NCBI GenBank assembly: GCA_003225295.1
Contig: QHYZ01000054.1
Coordinates: 86,520-150,519 of the forward strand
From: Acidobacteriota bacterium
Lineage (GTDB): Bacteria > Acidobacteriota > Terriglobia > Acidiferrales > UBA7541
Length of the DNA stretch: 64,000 bases
Reading direction: 5' to 3'
Made by a program: the position numbers and the translations under genes. A model generated the notes under the pieces. That model was given only the letters and a program-made list of their open reading frames with translations. It did no database searches and had not been told where the DNA came from. The first letter of the stretch is position 1. Every line of letters starts with the position of its first letter. Below are positions 44,562 through 53,925 of this stretch, in pieces.

Positions 44562-46502
44562 TTATTTCTCTTGCAGTGGGTGTTGCTTCGGGTTCTCTTG
44601 TGGAGGAGGGAGATCCTTCGGGAGATTAATTTTGTCGTTCGTGTCGACAGCGAAAAGACTGAAATTGCTGAGGGTATGGTTGTGATGATAGCGCCTGCCG
44701 TGCAGCTCAAGATACATGTCGGCGTACCAAGGCAGCCAAAGTTCGGTTTTTCCGCTCTGGAAATTTACCGGCCCGTAATCGATTGCCAAATGGTCGCGCA
44801 TCAATTCCAATTCTTTCATTGGCTCGCGCAAGTCGGATTCCACGTGCAATACGTTGTAGCTGCTCGCCGCGACCCACACACGGCCTTTGAGCGGAATTTC
44901 GACGGTCTTGGTTTTCGTCTCCCAAAGCCGCAGGAAAGACTTCACATTGGGTTTCTGTTCGAAATGTAGTATCCACGCCGCTTTCCCGCGCCACTGGCCA
45001 AGACCTTCGCATTTGAAGTCAAGTGCTTTGGCGAAGCCGGGATGAAAAATGTCGACGCCGAGGCTGACGAGTCCGACGGTCGCGAGCGAACTGGGAAACG
45101 TGTCGGTACCCGTGCCTCCGTCGCGTTTCTCATCAAGGAATACAAGGCCGTCTTTTGCGTGCTCGATGAAGACCATGTAAGAAAAATTCTTATCGCGGAT
45201 TTGCGAGACTTCGCCGCGCCCGTTAATCTCTTGGTGCTGAATGTGCTCGGTGGCTAGGAACTTCTCGAGGTTTCCAAGTTGCCGATTCGTGCTTGCGCTG
45301 GTGTGTTCGACAATGTCGTCTGCCAGACAGGTCACGTCCGGTGCCACCCCGGGCACCGAAGTGTCTACACTAGGCGGAGCCCACGGCGTTACAGAAGCGG
45401 CAGAGACGGAAGGAAGGAGAGAGGCGTTCACGGTTGAGAGCGGCACGGCCGCCTCTGTGGTACTCCCGGGCGTCGTCCTTGCCATGCTGGCAAGAGAGTC
45501 TCTGGCCACGGACGCGGAGGTCGACTTGGGATATTCCCGCAGCACTCCTTCGAATTCCAACCTGGCGCCTTCGCGATTGCCCTGCGCTGCCAAAATCTGT
45601 GCAAGCAATGTTCTCGCGGGAGCGGAGTTCTCCGAATTGAAGGCCGCCGCCCGCTGCGCATGTTCTTGCGCTTTGGGATATTCCCGCAGTTGGGCATATG
45701 CATTGGCCAGGAGCAAATGTGCGCGCTCCGAAGCCCCATTCAGCTGCAATGCTTTCTCGAGCGTTTGCGCCGCCGCCCCAGCCTGATTCATTTGCACCTG
45801 AACATAGCCCAGCCCAAGGAGGACACGTTCTTGCGAGCGGGAGGAACTTGCCGTCTGGAAAAACTGTTCCGCGGCAGGCAAATCATGATGTTCCAGTTCC
45901 AACATGCCTCGAAGGTACGCCACATCCGGATTCGTCGGCGATATTTTTGCCGCTTTGGCTAAGTGTTTTCGCGCGTCCTCGTCGTGCTTTTTTTGCATGG
46001 CTTCCATGGCCTTATCCATTTCTTTAATGAGGCCAAGCGGAACAACCGGAGGTCGCGCCGCGGCCGTCGCGCTCTCCGATTCTGGATGCATGTAGATGAA
46101 GACGTATTGATTGTGAGAGGTCATCGATTGAGTGACTTCGGTGCGATCTTTGGCGGACCGATAGCCTTGCGCGATGACTTCTATGTTGCAATCCCCTACC
46201 GGCACGTTGCGGAACTGGACCTGTGCACCAGCGCCCTGCGCAGGTCCGCTCACGTCTATTCCCGCAAGGGGGCATGACAGCTTCACTATCGCATTCGTGC
46301 CCACGGGAAGCCCAGTTGACTCACGCACACTCACGAAGAGGTTCGCCGAAGGCGCGCGCCAGGTTGCGGTGTTAGCAAAGGAAGGATCCCCCGGAATGCC
46401 CGTATTGTCTTGCGCCGCCGCGGCCGGGACAAATAGCAGCGAGGCAGCAAACGCCGCAAGCGGACCGAAAATCAAAGCCCGAATTTCTGATTTTAGACGC
46501 AT
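44562..46502 (-). CDS. Secreted TPR-repeat protein
   Basis: A 646-residue protein with a signal peptide (IFGPLAAFAASLLFVPAAAAQ). A beta-sandwich-like segment (about 55-135) precedes three or more TPR units (about 160-330: AKAAKISPTNPDVAYLRGMLELEHHDLPAAEQFF, LLANAYAQLREYPKAQEHAQRAAAFN). The C-terminal half (about 400-630) is a beta-rich domain of unknown family with WVAASSYNVLHVESDLREP. Probably a periplasmic or outer-membrane assembly or stress factor. Confidence 0.75.
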   Translation of the reverse strand: MRLKSEIRALIFGPLAAFAASLLFVPAAAAQDNTGIPGDPSFANTATWRAPSANLFVSVRESTGLPVGTNAIVKLSCPLAGIDVSGPAQGAGAQVQFRNVPVGDCNIEVIAQGYRSAKDRTEVTQSMTSHNQYVFIYMHPESESATAAARPPVVPLGLIKEMDKAMEAMQKKHDEDARKHLAKAAKISPTNPDVAYLRGMLELEHHDLPAAEQFFQTASSSRSQERVLLGLGYVQVQMNQAGAAAQTLEKALQLNGASERAHLLLANAYAQLREYPKAQEHAQRAAAFNSENSAPARTLLAQILAAQGNREGARLEFEGVLREYPKSTSASVARDSLASMARTTPGSTTEAAVPLSTVNASLLPSVSAASVTPWAPPSVDTSVPGVAPDVTCLADDIVEHTSASTNRQLGNLEKFLATEHIQHQEINGRGEVSQIRDKNFSYMVFIEHAKDGLVFLDEKRDGGTGTDTFPSSLATVGLVSLGVDIFHPGFAKALDFKCEGLGQWRGKAAWILHFEQKPNVKSFLRLWETKTKTVEIPLKGRVWVAASSYNVLHVESDLREPMKELELMRDHLAIDYGPVNFQSGKTELWLPWYADMYLELHGRRYHHNHTLSNFSLFAVDTNDKINLPKDLPPPQENPKQHPLQEK

Positions 46503-46680
46503 GGCTGGCCACTCTCGAGTAACTTGAAGGACAGTTGCAACGCACAGCAGGACAAGTAGATAGCTAGCCTTTCACCAACAGTGTGCTGCTTCGCGAGATG
46601 ACCCACCACTAAGGAATTAAGTCCCAAGCGCTGTCGCTTCTCTTGCAGGGTGCGAACAGAAAACGTACTATCTGTATGTC

Positions 46681-46938
46681 ATGGCACTGGTACCCATCAA
46701 GACGGCATCCGAAACGGGCTACTGCGATTGCATTTGCGGCTGCTATGAGCTGGCCAGCCTGCGCGATGAAGACACGGGCAAGGGCTACTGCCCTGCCTGC
46801 GGGAAAGATCACGTCGATTTAAACGCTGGCGTCGGCATTCCGCTCCCGGCGCCTGCAAACGTCTCCGCAAATGCGCCAAACAGCCGCAAGTCTGCCGCTA
46901 TGCCCTCCCCTGCTGATCCTCCTGGCCGCCTTCGTTAA
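46681..46938 (+). CDS. Small Cys-rich putative metal-binding protein
   Basis: An 85-residue protein with YCDCICGCYELASL and YCPACGKDHVDL, six Cys and one His in two clusters, suiting a zinc ribbon. The C-terminal 40 residues are Pro/Ala/Ser-rich. No Shine-Dalgarno is obvious before ATG 46681. Coding status is likely from the ordered Cys spacing but not certain. Confidence 0.5.
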   Translation: MALVPIKTASETGYCDCICGCYELASLRDEDTGKGYCPACGKDHVDLNAGVGIPLPAPANVSANAPNSRKSAAMPSPADPPGRLR

Positions 46939-46984
46939 ACGCCGGCAGGGAACCTCTGGACAACGGCTTAGCTGCCCGCGCTCC

Positions 46985-47027
46985 AAAAAAAGAGGAAGGG
47001 CACCCCGGTCCAGAGGGACGCCCTTCC
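46985..47027 (-). terminator. Intrinsic terminator after the large TonB receptor gene
   Basis: Read on the minus strand, GGAAGGGC (47027-47020) pairs with GCCCTTCC (47001-46994), followed by TCTTTTTTT (46993-46985). It lies 43 bases after the receptor stop at 47070. Confidence 0.85.
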
Positions 47028-47069
47028 AAAGCCCCGCTCACGCTCGCAAGCGGAAGAGGTTGGACTAGC

Positions 47070-50000
47070 TTAGAAAATAAACTTCAGAGCCAGTTGCAAT
47101 GCCCGCGCGTTGCTCGCGAACACAGTTTCCGGATTGTTGAATTCGGCATTACCCGGTACCAAGAAACTCCGGCTTGCAGTGTAGCCGATCGACTGAACAT
47201 CGTTCAATGATCCTGGCACGAATTGCGGGTGATTCAGCACGTTGAGTGCCTGGACCGAAAATTCGATCTTCTTCCATTCGGTTAGCGAAAAACGCTTCAA
47301 CGCGGTGAAGTCGAGGTCGTTGATGTGACGCGCTGGCAGGGTATTCCGCCCAAGATTCATAAAGGCGAATGCCCCAGCTCGGATGTACTGCGCACTGGAA
47401 TTGTTCGCCAGGTACGCAACGGTTGCGCCCGCTGTGTTGTGCAGCGCTGTCACGTCCGAGCTTGTCCCAGGTGTGCCCTTTGGATTGAACACCGCTCGGT
47501 CGCCCGCCGTATCGCCATTCCCATTCACGTCGCGGTTGGACTGCACGGTCATCCACTCCGGTGACTGGTACGTATAAATAGGGCCCGCTTCCCAGTTCCC
47601 GAGAAGGTTTTTCTTGAGCCAACTGCCGCTCTTGAAGTAGGGCAGGTCGTAGATGGCCGCCAGGGTGAATCGGTGACGACGGTCCAACGCGGAATTGGAA
47701 CGATCGGCTGCCAGGTTCTGGAAATCCTGGCCGCGGCGTGGCGTCAGCACCGACGTAAAGAAGTCCGCCGTGCTGTTGTCGATTGTGTGGCTGTAAGTAT
47801 AGGACTGAACGAACGTCAGGCCGTTGGCCATGCGTCGGGTTACCTGCTCCGCCAGGCCATGGTAGTTCGAGTCCCCATTTGGAGTGAACTGAACGAGGTT
47901 AGCCCCGAAGAAACCAGCATTTTCAAAAGCCGGAACGAGACTGTCGCCATTGCCGTAAGCACCAGCCGCAATTCCCGCAGCTGTATAGGGAAGTGCGTCA
48001 AGAGCTGCCTGGCCTGGAGTTGCTGTGTACGTTGGCAAGCCGACAGTACTCGTGGTTAAAGAAGAGCGATTGATACGCTCCTGGGTATTCAGATGGATGC
48101 CGCGCGTGCCCACATACCGGAGCTCCACCGTGTAGTCCTTGCCGAATACGTGCTGCAAACCGAGAGTCCATTGGAGCGATTTCGGAGACAGTTGGTTCAC
48201 TACGATGTGATTGCCCGTGCTAAAGATTTGGCACGGTACTCCGGCGGCGACATTTTTCTTAACGCAGTCGGCAGTAGCTGGGGTGAAAGATCTTAGGCCT
48301 CCCGCGCCCGGCTTGATTCCGCCATTGCCCAGATAATTCGTAATGTCCGGGGTAAACGGCGTATCAATCGTGCCGCTCAGTTGTGGGGGCAGCGAAAGGA
48401 TTCCGATGTTGTCGTAAAGGACGTCGTAGGAGATGCCAAAGCCCGCGCGGATGGAAGTCGTCCCGCTCGAACCCGGCGAATAGGCAATGCCAATCCGCGG
48501 GCCCCAGTTATTCTTGGCGGCTTGCGGCTCAGCAAAGCTGATCAGGCCAGGCACACTCGCGGCTTGGTTCAGTGCTTGTGAACGCTCGCCAAATGGGATG
48601 GTCATATATTCATAACGCACCCCGATGTTTAGCGTAAGATTGGGGCGGATGCGCCAGTCGTCATTGGCAAACCAGTAGAGAGCGGTCTGGTCGCCATAGT
48701 AGATGGGATTTCCGTTGCTGCGTTCGGCTAGCAGGTCGGGGTTTAGATCCCTGAAATAACGGTCCATGGAGGAGTATTCATAATCGCCGCGGGAACGCTG
48801 TGTGAAAGACTGCGGCGAGATGTATTTGCGCCCTTCGATCCCAAATTTGAAAGTGTGATGAGACTTGGTCCAGATGACGTTGTCGGTGGCCTGATAAACG
48901 TTCTGATATCCAAACTGTGGCCCGTTCGGGTCGGGTCCTAGCTGCAGGGTATTGAGCTGATCGAAGAGCAAATCGGGGAAACTATCCAGTCCGGGGAATT
49001 TGAAGTTGCCTGTTGACACCCGGTTGTACGAGCGGTTAAAGCCGAGCCGCAGCTCGTTGCTCAGGCTAGCGTTGAATGTGTGATACTCGTTTACCGTAAT
49101 TAGTCGGTTAATATTAGCCGGATTTGGTAAGAAAAATGCCGGCAACGAAGGCGTAGCGTCGATTGCAAAAAAGTCATTGTAAAGGTAGCTGCCGCGAATT
49201 TGATCCTTGGGCGAGATGTCGTAGTCAATCTTGCCCATAAAAGTTTTACCATTGTTGTAATTGGGCGCTGCTACGGGCAGAACCGCGACCTCCACGTTGG
49301 TGAATCCGGTCACAGCACTCGGATCAGTGATTTTTATTCCGGTAAGGGCCGTCGGACAGGGCTTCCCCCCCGCTGGAGCTGGCGTTGCGTAGGTCTTAAA
49401 AACACCCACATTCGTGGCGGAGAGTCCGGAGATGCCCCCAAGGGTTGTATAACCGGCAGCTGTAGGAGTACAAACAGGGGCGCCCGGCACGCTCGCCTGG
49501 CCCACGGGATTGTATTGGCCGCTCCCGAAGAAGAACAGCTTGTTCTTCAGGATAGGGCCGCCAATGTTCCCGCCCAAGCGGTTATTGTCGTAACGCTGAT
49601 TCGATGCAAAGCCATTGTTCTTCGTAGCCTGGTCCATGGCATTGAAGTTGCGGTTCTGCGAGTAGATGTACCCGGCGCCATGGAAAGAATTCGTTCCGCT
49701 CTTCAACACAAAGTTGAACTGGCCTCCAGAGGAGTGGCCGAATTCCGGCGAATACTGGTTTTGCAGCACCGTAAATTCCGCGATCGAGTCATTGGGTACG
49801 GGAACCAAGGGTCCAGTTACGCTCTTACTGTTATTGTCAATACCTTCAACGGTGAAATTGTTGTTGCGCGGACGCTGGCCGCCAATGCTGGGGCCCGAAC
49901 CGGCACCAATCGCGCCACTGCTCGCCACACCGGAACTCAAGAGCGAAAGGTTAAGAATCCCGCTGGGGCCAAGCGTGGTGCTGGGAAGATCCGCGTTCAT

Positions 50001-50441
50001 TTTCGGGTCGAAAGTAGTCGCCAGTGTCGAACTCGCCGTATCCAGCGCCTCCGCGACGCCGGATACCTCTACCGTGGTAATAGCGCCCCTGATCTCTAGA
50101 GTGATCGGCAGGGACTTTGTCATGTTGAGCTCGATGGCGTACCCATTGATGGTCGTAGTCGCAAGATTCGTAGCAGACGCCGAAATGTTATAAGTGCCAA
50201 CCGCCATGTTGTTGAATCGGTATTCGCCGGCGTCATTGGCCGTTGTGCTGTACCTAGCACCGGTCTGCGTATTTACCGCCTCGACTGCTGCATGCGGCAC
50301 GACAGCTCCGGTCTTGTCGAGAACTGTGCCCACCAAGTTGCCGCTGATAAGTTGGGCGCTGACTTGGCTGACTGCAACGAGCCCCAGCACGAGAACCATG
50401 AGGCTGAGCAACGTCAAAAAAATCCGATACCTCTTAATCAC
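47070..50441 (-). CDS. Oar-like TonB-dependent receptor
   Basis: A 1123-residue outer-membrane protein. The signal region (FLTLLSLMVLVLGLVAVSQVSAQ) is followed by a carboxypeptidase-regulatory-like domain (NLVGTVLDKTGAVVPHAAVEAVNTQTGARY), a plug domain (GGQRPRNNNFTVEGIDNNSKSV, then QNQYSPEFGHSSGGQFNFVLKSGTNSFHG) and a long barrel ending ARALQLALKFIF. This architecture is typical of the many acidobacterial Oar-type receptors that take up large substrates, often sugars or peptides. LacI-type operator candidates lie upstream, and an intrinsic terminator follows it. Confidence 0.92.
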   Translation of the reverse strand: MIKRYRIFLTLLSLMVLVLGLVAVSQVSAQLISGNLVGTVLDKTGAVVPHAAVEAVNTQTGARYSTTANDAGEYRFNNMAVGTYNISASATNLATTTINGYAIELNMTKSLPITLEIRGAITTVEVSGVAEALDTASSTLATTFDPKMNADLPSTTLGPSGILNLSLLSSGVASSGAIGAGSGPSIGGQRPRNNNFTVEGIDNNSKSVTGPLVPVPNDSIAEFTVLQNQYSPEFGHSSGGQFNFVLKSGTNSFHGAGYIYSQNRNFNAMDQATKNNGFASNQRYDNNRLGGNIGGPILKNKLFFFGSGQYNPVGQASVPGAPVCTPTAAGYTTLGGISGLSATNVGVFKTYATPAPAGGKPCPTALTGIKITDPSAVTGFTNVEVAVLPVAAPNYNNGKTFMGKIDYDISPKDQIRGSYLYNDFFAIDATPSLPAFFLPNPANINRLITVNEYHTFNASLSNELRLGFNRSYNRVSTGNFKFPGLDSFPDLLFDQLNTLQLGPDPNGPQFGYQNVYQATDNVIWTKSHHTFKFGIEGRKYISPQSFTQRSRGDYEYSSMDRYFRDLNPDLLAERSNGNPIYYGDQTALYWFANDDWRIRPNLTLNIGVRYEYMTIPFGERSQALNQAASVPGLISFAEPQAAKNNWGPRIGIAYSPGSSGTTSIRAGFGISYDVLYDNIGILSLPPQLSGTIDTPFTPDITNYLGNGGIKPGAGGLRSFTPATADCVKKNVAAGVPCQIFSTGNHIVVNQLSPKSLQWTLGLQHVFGKDYTVELRYVGTRGIHLNTQERINRSSLTTSTVGLPTYTATPGQAALDALPYTAAGIAAGAYGNGDSLVPAFENAGFFGANLVQFTPNGDSNYHGLAEQVTRRMANGLTFVQSYTYSHTIDNSTADFFTSVLTPRRGQDFQNLAADRSNSALDRRHRFTLAAIYDLPYFKSGSWLKKNLLGNWEAGPIYTYQSPEWMTVQSNRDVNGNGDTAGDRAVFNPKGTPGTSSDVTALHNTAGATVAYLANNSSAQYIRAGAFAFMNLGRNTLPARHINDLDFTALKRFSLTEWKKIEFSVQALNVLNHPQFVPGSLNDVQSIGYTASRSFLVPGNAEFNNPETVFASNARALQLALKFIF

Positions 50442-50500
50442 TGAAGCCTCCTAAATTTTCAAGAATTTCGACGAACCCCCACTACTGGACACTTATCTGG

Positions 50501-50508
50501 TAACGTTA
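50501..50508. promoter_or_regulatory. Second AACGTT-centred half-palindrome
   Basis: TAACGTTA, a perfect 8-base palindrome with the same centre as the 50553 site and 52 bases from it, about 60 bases upstream of the receptor start. Possibly a weaker site for the same regulator. Confidence 0.3.
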
Positions 50509-50552
50509 GCGCCTATGGGTGCAATCTAAATTCCAAAGATTCCCGCCGTTGA

Positions 50553-50566
50553 TGTAAACGTTAACA
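50553..50566. promoter_or_regulatory. LacI-family-like operator candidate
   Basis: TGTAAACGTTAACA is a CG-centred near-palindrome with one mismatched pair, about 112 bases upstream of the TonB receptor start. Its form matches operators of LacI/CcpA-type sugar regulators. No such regulator gene is in the window. Confidence 0.4.
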
Positions 50567-50798
50567 GGGACCAATTGGTGGGTTATCTATGCTTTACGCG
50601 AGTTCAGAACTTGTTTCTAAACTCTTCCCTAGTACTTCCATACCATGGACCATAGACCCTATGGAAACTAGAAGAACGAGCGAGGAGGTCAACTGTTTGT
50701 GGATTTTATGTATGAGAGCGCTGCCTCGATGCTTGCTCTTACAGTTTTTCTCTTACTGGAGCTACCGGGCCTGGAGACTCTGGGTTTTCCGCCAACGG

Positions 50799-51956
50799 TT
50801 AGAACAATGAGAGTAATCTGATGGTTCCTTCAGCAAAGGTTCGCTCGGGCGTGATGAGGCTAACAACGAGATAACCATCCCCGGGGAATTCGTAGAAGTG
50901 ACCTGGATGGACAGAGACGCCCTTGACAGCCAAGAGTTCAATCGCCAGGTCTTCGTCGGAGCGCGTCGCGGGTACCCGCAGCACCGCGCTCCAGCCACCT
51001 TTTACGATTAGCCGGGAACAGGTCCTTTGCTTTGCCAACTGACGGTCGAGTTCAGCAAGATTTCGCCGCACGCGCGAGATCACCTGTTTTTGGAAAGTGT
51101 GGCGCTGTTCGAGAAACCTGGGTATCGCCAGTTGCACGGGCGCGTTAAGGGAGAGATAGGTGTCGGCAATTACCTCGAGACGCGCGAGTGCCTCCTTTTT
51201 CCATTCCTGCGGTCCGCCGGCGATCAACCAGGCGGCCTTCATCTGCGGCAGCCCGGAAATCTTCGACAGACCGCTTAGTGTAAATGTCGGCGCGCCGTGA
51301 TTCGCAGCGAAGCTCGCCGGCCGATTTTCCTCAAGCAGGAAATCGAGGAACACTTCATCGGCGATAATGGCCATCTCGCGCGCGGAACAAATGGAATTCA
51401 GCTTTGCCATTTCCGCATGTTTTGTGAAATGTCCCGTCGGATTATTGGGGTGAACGACAATGACGCCGCGTGTGGACGGGGTGATGGCCCGCTCCAGCGC
51501 ATGAAAATCGATCTGCCATCCGTGGTCGTAAAGCAGCGGATAGCGCACCAGGGTGACGTCTTGTATGTCCGCCAGAAAATCGAACAGCGGATAACTTGGT
51601 GAAGGTATCAGGACTTCATCGCCCGGGTCGCAGAGCGTTCGAAAAACATAGGAATACGCTTCGCTGGTACTGGTGGTGAGGAAAATATCCCCGGCCGAAA
51701 CGTCCACTTGGTAATCGGCGTAATAGCCAGCGACCGCGCGACGAGCGGATTCCAGCCCCCTCGGATTGGCTTCATAGCAAAGCGCAGCGGAATTGCTCAA
51801 CGCGTCCAGAATTGCGGAACTATCGTAGTCGAAACCGCATTCGGTAGGATTCGAAACAATCAGATCGAGCAACGGCTTCCCCGCCGCGCGATGCGCTACC
51901 AGCGCCTCGCTCAGCCGGTTGGGCGCCATATTCCAATTGGTGCGTTTTGCAAACAT
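50799..51956 (-). CDS. PLP-dependent class I/II aminotransferase
   Basis: About 385 residues of fold-type I. Seen are LIVSNPTECGFDY near the N terminus, TTSTSEAYSYVFRTLCDPGDEVLIPSPSYPLF, VVHPNNPTGHF with the conserved Asn, and SGLSKISGLPQMKAAW with the PLP Lys. The substrate is unknown; general members include aspartate/tyrosine-type enzymes and biosynthetic ones. ATG 51956 is used; the extension to 51992 adds nothing conserved. It is divergent from the DegT-type gene. Confidence 0.87.
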   Translation of the reverse strand: MFAKRTNWNMAPNRLSEALVAHRAAGKPLLDLIVSNPTECGFDYDSSAILDALSNSAALCYEANPRGLESARRAVAGYYADYQVDVSAGDIFLTTSTSEAYSYVFRTLCDPGDEVLIPSPSYPLFDFLADIQDVTLVRYPLLYDHGWQIDFHALERAITPSTRGVIVVHPNNPTGHFTKHAEMAKLNSICSAREMAIIADEVFLDFLLEENRPASFAANHGAPTFTLSGLSKISGLPQMKAAWLIAGGPQEWKKEALARLEVIADTYLSLNAPVQLAIPRFLEQRHTFQKQVISRVRRNLAELDRQLAKQRTCSRLIVKGGWSAVLRVPATRSDEDLAIELLAVKGVSVHPGHFYEFPGDGYLVVSLITPERTFAEGTIRLLSLF

Positions 51957-52092
51957 TTTTGAAGCCGCACCATTATAGGGGAATGGCCGCATTTCTAACG
52001 GCGTCCGCCGCGGCGGGCCTCAAGCCAGTTTGTAATCGGGCCCGGCCCGAAGCCAAAACCCAATTGTCGTATACTGGACGCGCCACAAAGCC

Positions 52093-53232
52093 ATGACCTC
52101 TCAGCCTCAAACTTCCTTCCAACCTGAAACCGTGCCGCAGCTTGATATGTCCTCGCAGTACGCCGCGATCGGCGGTGAGATTCGAACGGCCGTCGAGCGC
52201 GTGATGGCATCGCAGCAATTTGTGCTGGGCCGCGAGGGCATGGCGCTGGAAGAAGAGCTCGCCAAGCTCTGCGGCGTCGCTCACGGCGTGGGCCTTGCTT
52301 CGGGAACGGACGCGCTGATTCTGGCATTGCGCGCGTGCGGCGTTCACGCTGGAGACGATGTGCTTCTGCCGCCGTTTACATTTGTGGCCACCGGAAGCGC
52401 CGTCAGCGCTCTCGGCGCGAAGCCGGTTTTCGTAGACATCCGGCCGGACACCTACAATATCAATCCGGCCGAATTGGAGCGCCGCGTGACGCCGCGGACG
52501 CGCGCCATCGTGGTCGTCCATCTCTACGGCCTCGCAGCGGATCTGGACCCTATCTTAGCCTTTGCGAAGTCACACAAACTTCCGGTAATTGAAGACAACG
52601 CCCAGGCCATCGGCGCGTCCCACAAAGGCCGGCGGACCGGTTCGCTCGGCGAGGCGGGGTGCGTCAGTTTTTATCCCACCAAGAATCTGGGCGCATACGG
52701 CGATGCGGGAATGGTACTGACGAATTCAGCGGAGCTCGCGGCGCGCATTCGATCGCTGCGGAATCACGGCCAGGCAGAAAAATATCTGAGCAGCGAGCCG
52801 GGTTGGAACAGCCGACTCGATGAAATCCAGGCGGCCATCCTGCGCGTAAAGCTGCGTCATCTTTCGAGTTGGCAGCGGGCCCGCCAATCGCACGCCGCGG
52901 AGTACCATCGGCTCCTTTCTGCCATCCCCGGTGTCATGCCGCCGCTCGCGCCCGAGGGCTTCGAACACGTCTACCACCAGTACACCATTCGCGTGGAGAA
53001 GCGTGACGCCCTCCAGCGCTATCTTGCGGACCGAAAAATCGAGAGCACGGTCTATTATCCTTACCCCTTACATCTGCAGCCACTGTACTCGGCGCTGGGT
53101 CACCAGGCAGGAGATTTCCCGCACGCGGAGCGAGCGGCGCAAGAAGTGCTTTCGCTGCCGATGTATCCTGAACTACGCAAAGAGCAGATCGCGCGAGTGG
53201 TGGAAGTCGTCGCCGAATTTCTGAAGTGTTGA
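52093..53232 (+). CDS. DegT/DnrJ/EryC1-type sugar aminotransferase
   Basis: A 379-residue aminotransferase of the DegT/StrS family, which makes amino sugars from nucleotide keto-sugars. Motifs: QFVLGREGMALEEELAKLCG, GVGLASGTDALILALRA, VVVHLYGLAADLDPI, VIEDNAQAIGASHKG and FYPTKNLGAYGDAGM with the PLP Lys, and RLDEIQAAILRVKL. It is a single gene here, with no nucleotide-sugar genes beside it. It converges on the oxidase subunit III gene. Confidence 0.92.
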   Translation: MTSQPQTSFQPETVPQLDMSSQYAAIGGEIRTAVERVMASQQFVLGREGMALEEELAKLCGVAHGVGLASGTDALILALRACGVHAGDDVLLPPFTFVATGSAVSALGAKPVFVDIRPDTYNINPAELERRVTPRTRAIVVVHLYGLAADLDPILAFAKSHKLPVIEDNAQAIGASHKGRRTGSLGEAGCVSFYPTKNLGAYGDAGMVLTNSAELAARIRSLRNHGQAEKYLSSEPGWNSRLDEIQAAILRVKLRHLSSWQRARQSHAAEYHRLLSAIPGVMPPLAPEGFEHVYHQYTIRVEKRDALQRYLADRKIESTVYYPYPLHLQPLYSALGHQAGDFPHAERAAQEVLSLPMYPELRKEQIARVVEVVAEFLKC

Positions 53233-53251
53233 ATTTTGGAAAATTAGAATT

Positions 53252-53914
53252 TCACTTGCCCAGGTAAAGAAGGGCCAGCAGGAAAATCCAAAGTCCATCC
53301 ATGAAATGCCAGTAGTAGGAAACGACCTCCGCGGCCGTGGGCAGCGCAATGCTGGTACCGTCGAATTTGCGAACCAAAACGTAAAACAGCGCGCCGATTC
53401 CACCGAGGAGATGCACGCCATGGGCGGCAGTGAAAATGTAGAAGAAACTGCTGGCAGGATTGCTGGCCATGAAGACGCCCTGAGCAACCAGTTGCCGCCA
53501 TGCGACGAGCTGGCCAATCAAAAAAAGAGCGCCGAGCCCTGTCGTTACGGCCCACAGTTTGCGGAAGCCCGAAAGATCAAGCCCTGAGAGGGAACGCCGC
53601 GCGCGCTCCAGCGTGACGCTGCTGGCCACCAGCGCGAGCGTGTTGAGCCAGAGCACGGCGGGGAGATGCACGGGAATCCAGTCGCCGCTCGTGCCTCTGC
53701 GCACCAGGAAGGCGCTGGCGAGGGCCATGAAGAACATCAGAATGGAAACAATACCGAGAGTGATGCCGGTGTAGTAGCGATTCGGCGAGGGCGTACCGGG
53801 GCGGCGGCGCTTGTCGTCGTCCCCACCGCTTGGGGGCGGGGTGGGGCCGCCTCCTCCTCCTCCGACGTCGTCCACTACGAGTTCGACGTCCGGAAATGCG
53901 GTTGTGCCCGGCAT
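53252..53914 (-). CDS. Heme-copper oxidase subunit III-like protein
   Basis: About 220 residues with five membrane helices, matching the short subunit III form. Family segments are YYTGITLGIVSILMFFMALASAFLVRR, FFYIFTAAHGVHLLGGIGALFYVL and VVSYYWHFMDGLWIFLLALLYLG. The N-terminal 45 residues are Gly/Pro/Asp-rich and disordered. ATG 53914 is 11 bases after the subunit I stop. Subunit II with a CuA site is not in the window. Confidence 0.85.
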   Translation of the reverse strand: MPGTTAFPDVELVVDDVGGGGGGPTPPPSGGDDDKRRRPGTPSPNRYYTGITLGIVSILMFFMALASAFLVRRGTSGDWIPVHLPAVLWLNTLALVASSVTLERARRSLSGLDLSGFRKLWAVTTGLGALFLIGQLVAWRQLVAQGVFMASNPASSFFYIFTAAHGVHLLGGIGALFYVLVRKFDGTSIALPTAAEVVSYYWHFMDGLWIFLLALLYLGK

Positions 53915-53925
53915 GGTGATCTTCC

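Larger units (their letters stand above)
50442..50798. other. Intergenic region upstream of the TonB receptor
   Basis: About 360 relatively AT-rich bases between the receptor start and the end of the aminotransferase gene. AGGAGG-like sequence lies just before the receptor ATG on the minus strand. Two AACGTT-centred palindromes are listed separately. A 73-codon plus-strand frame (50589-50810) has no family resemblance. Confidence 0.5.
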
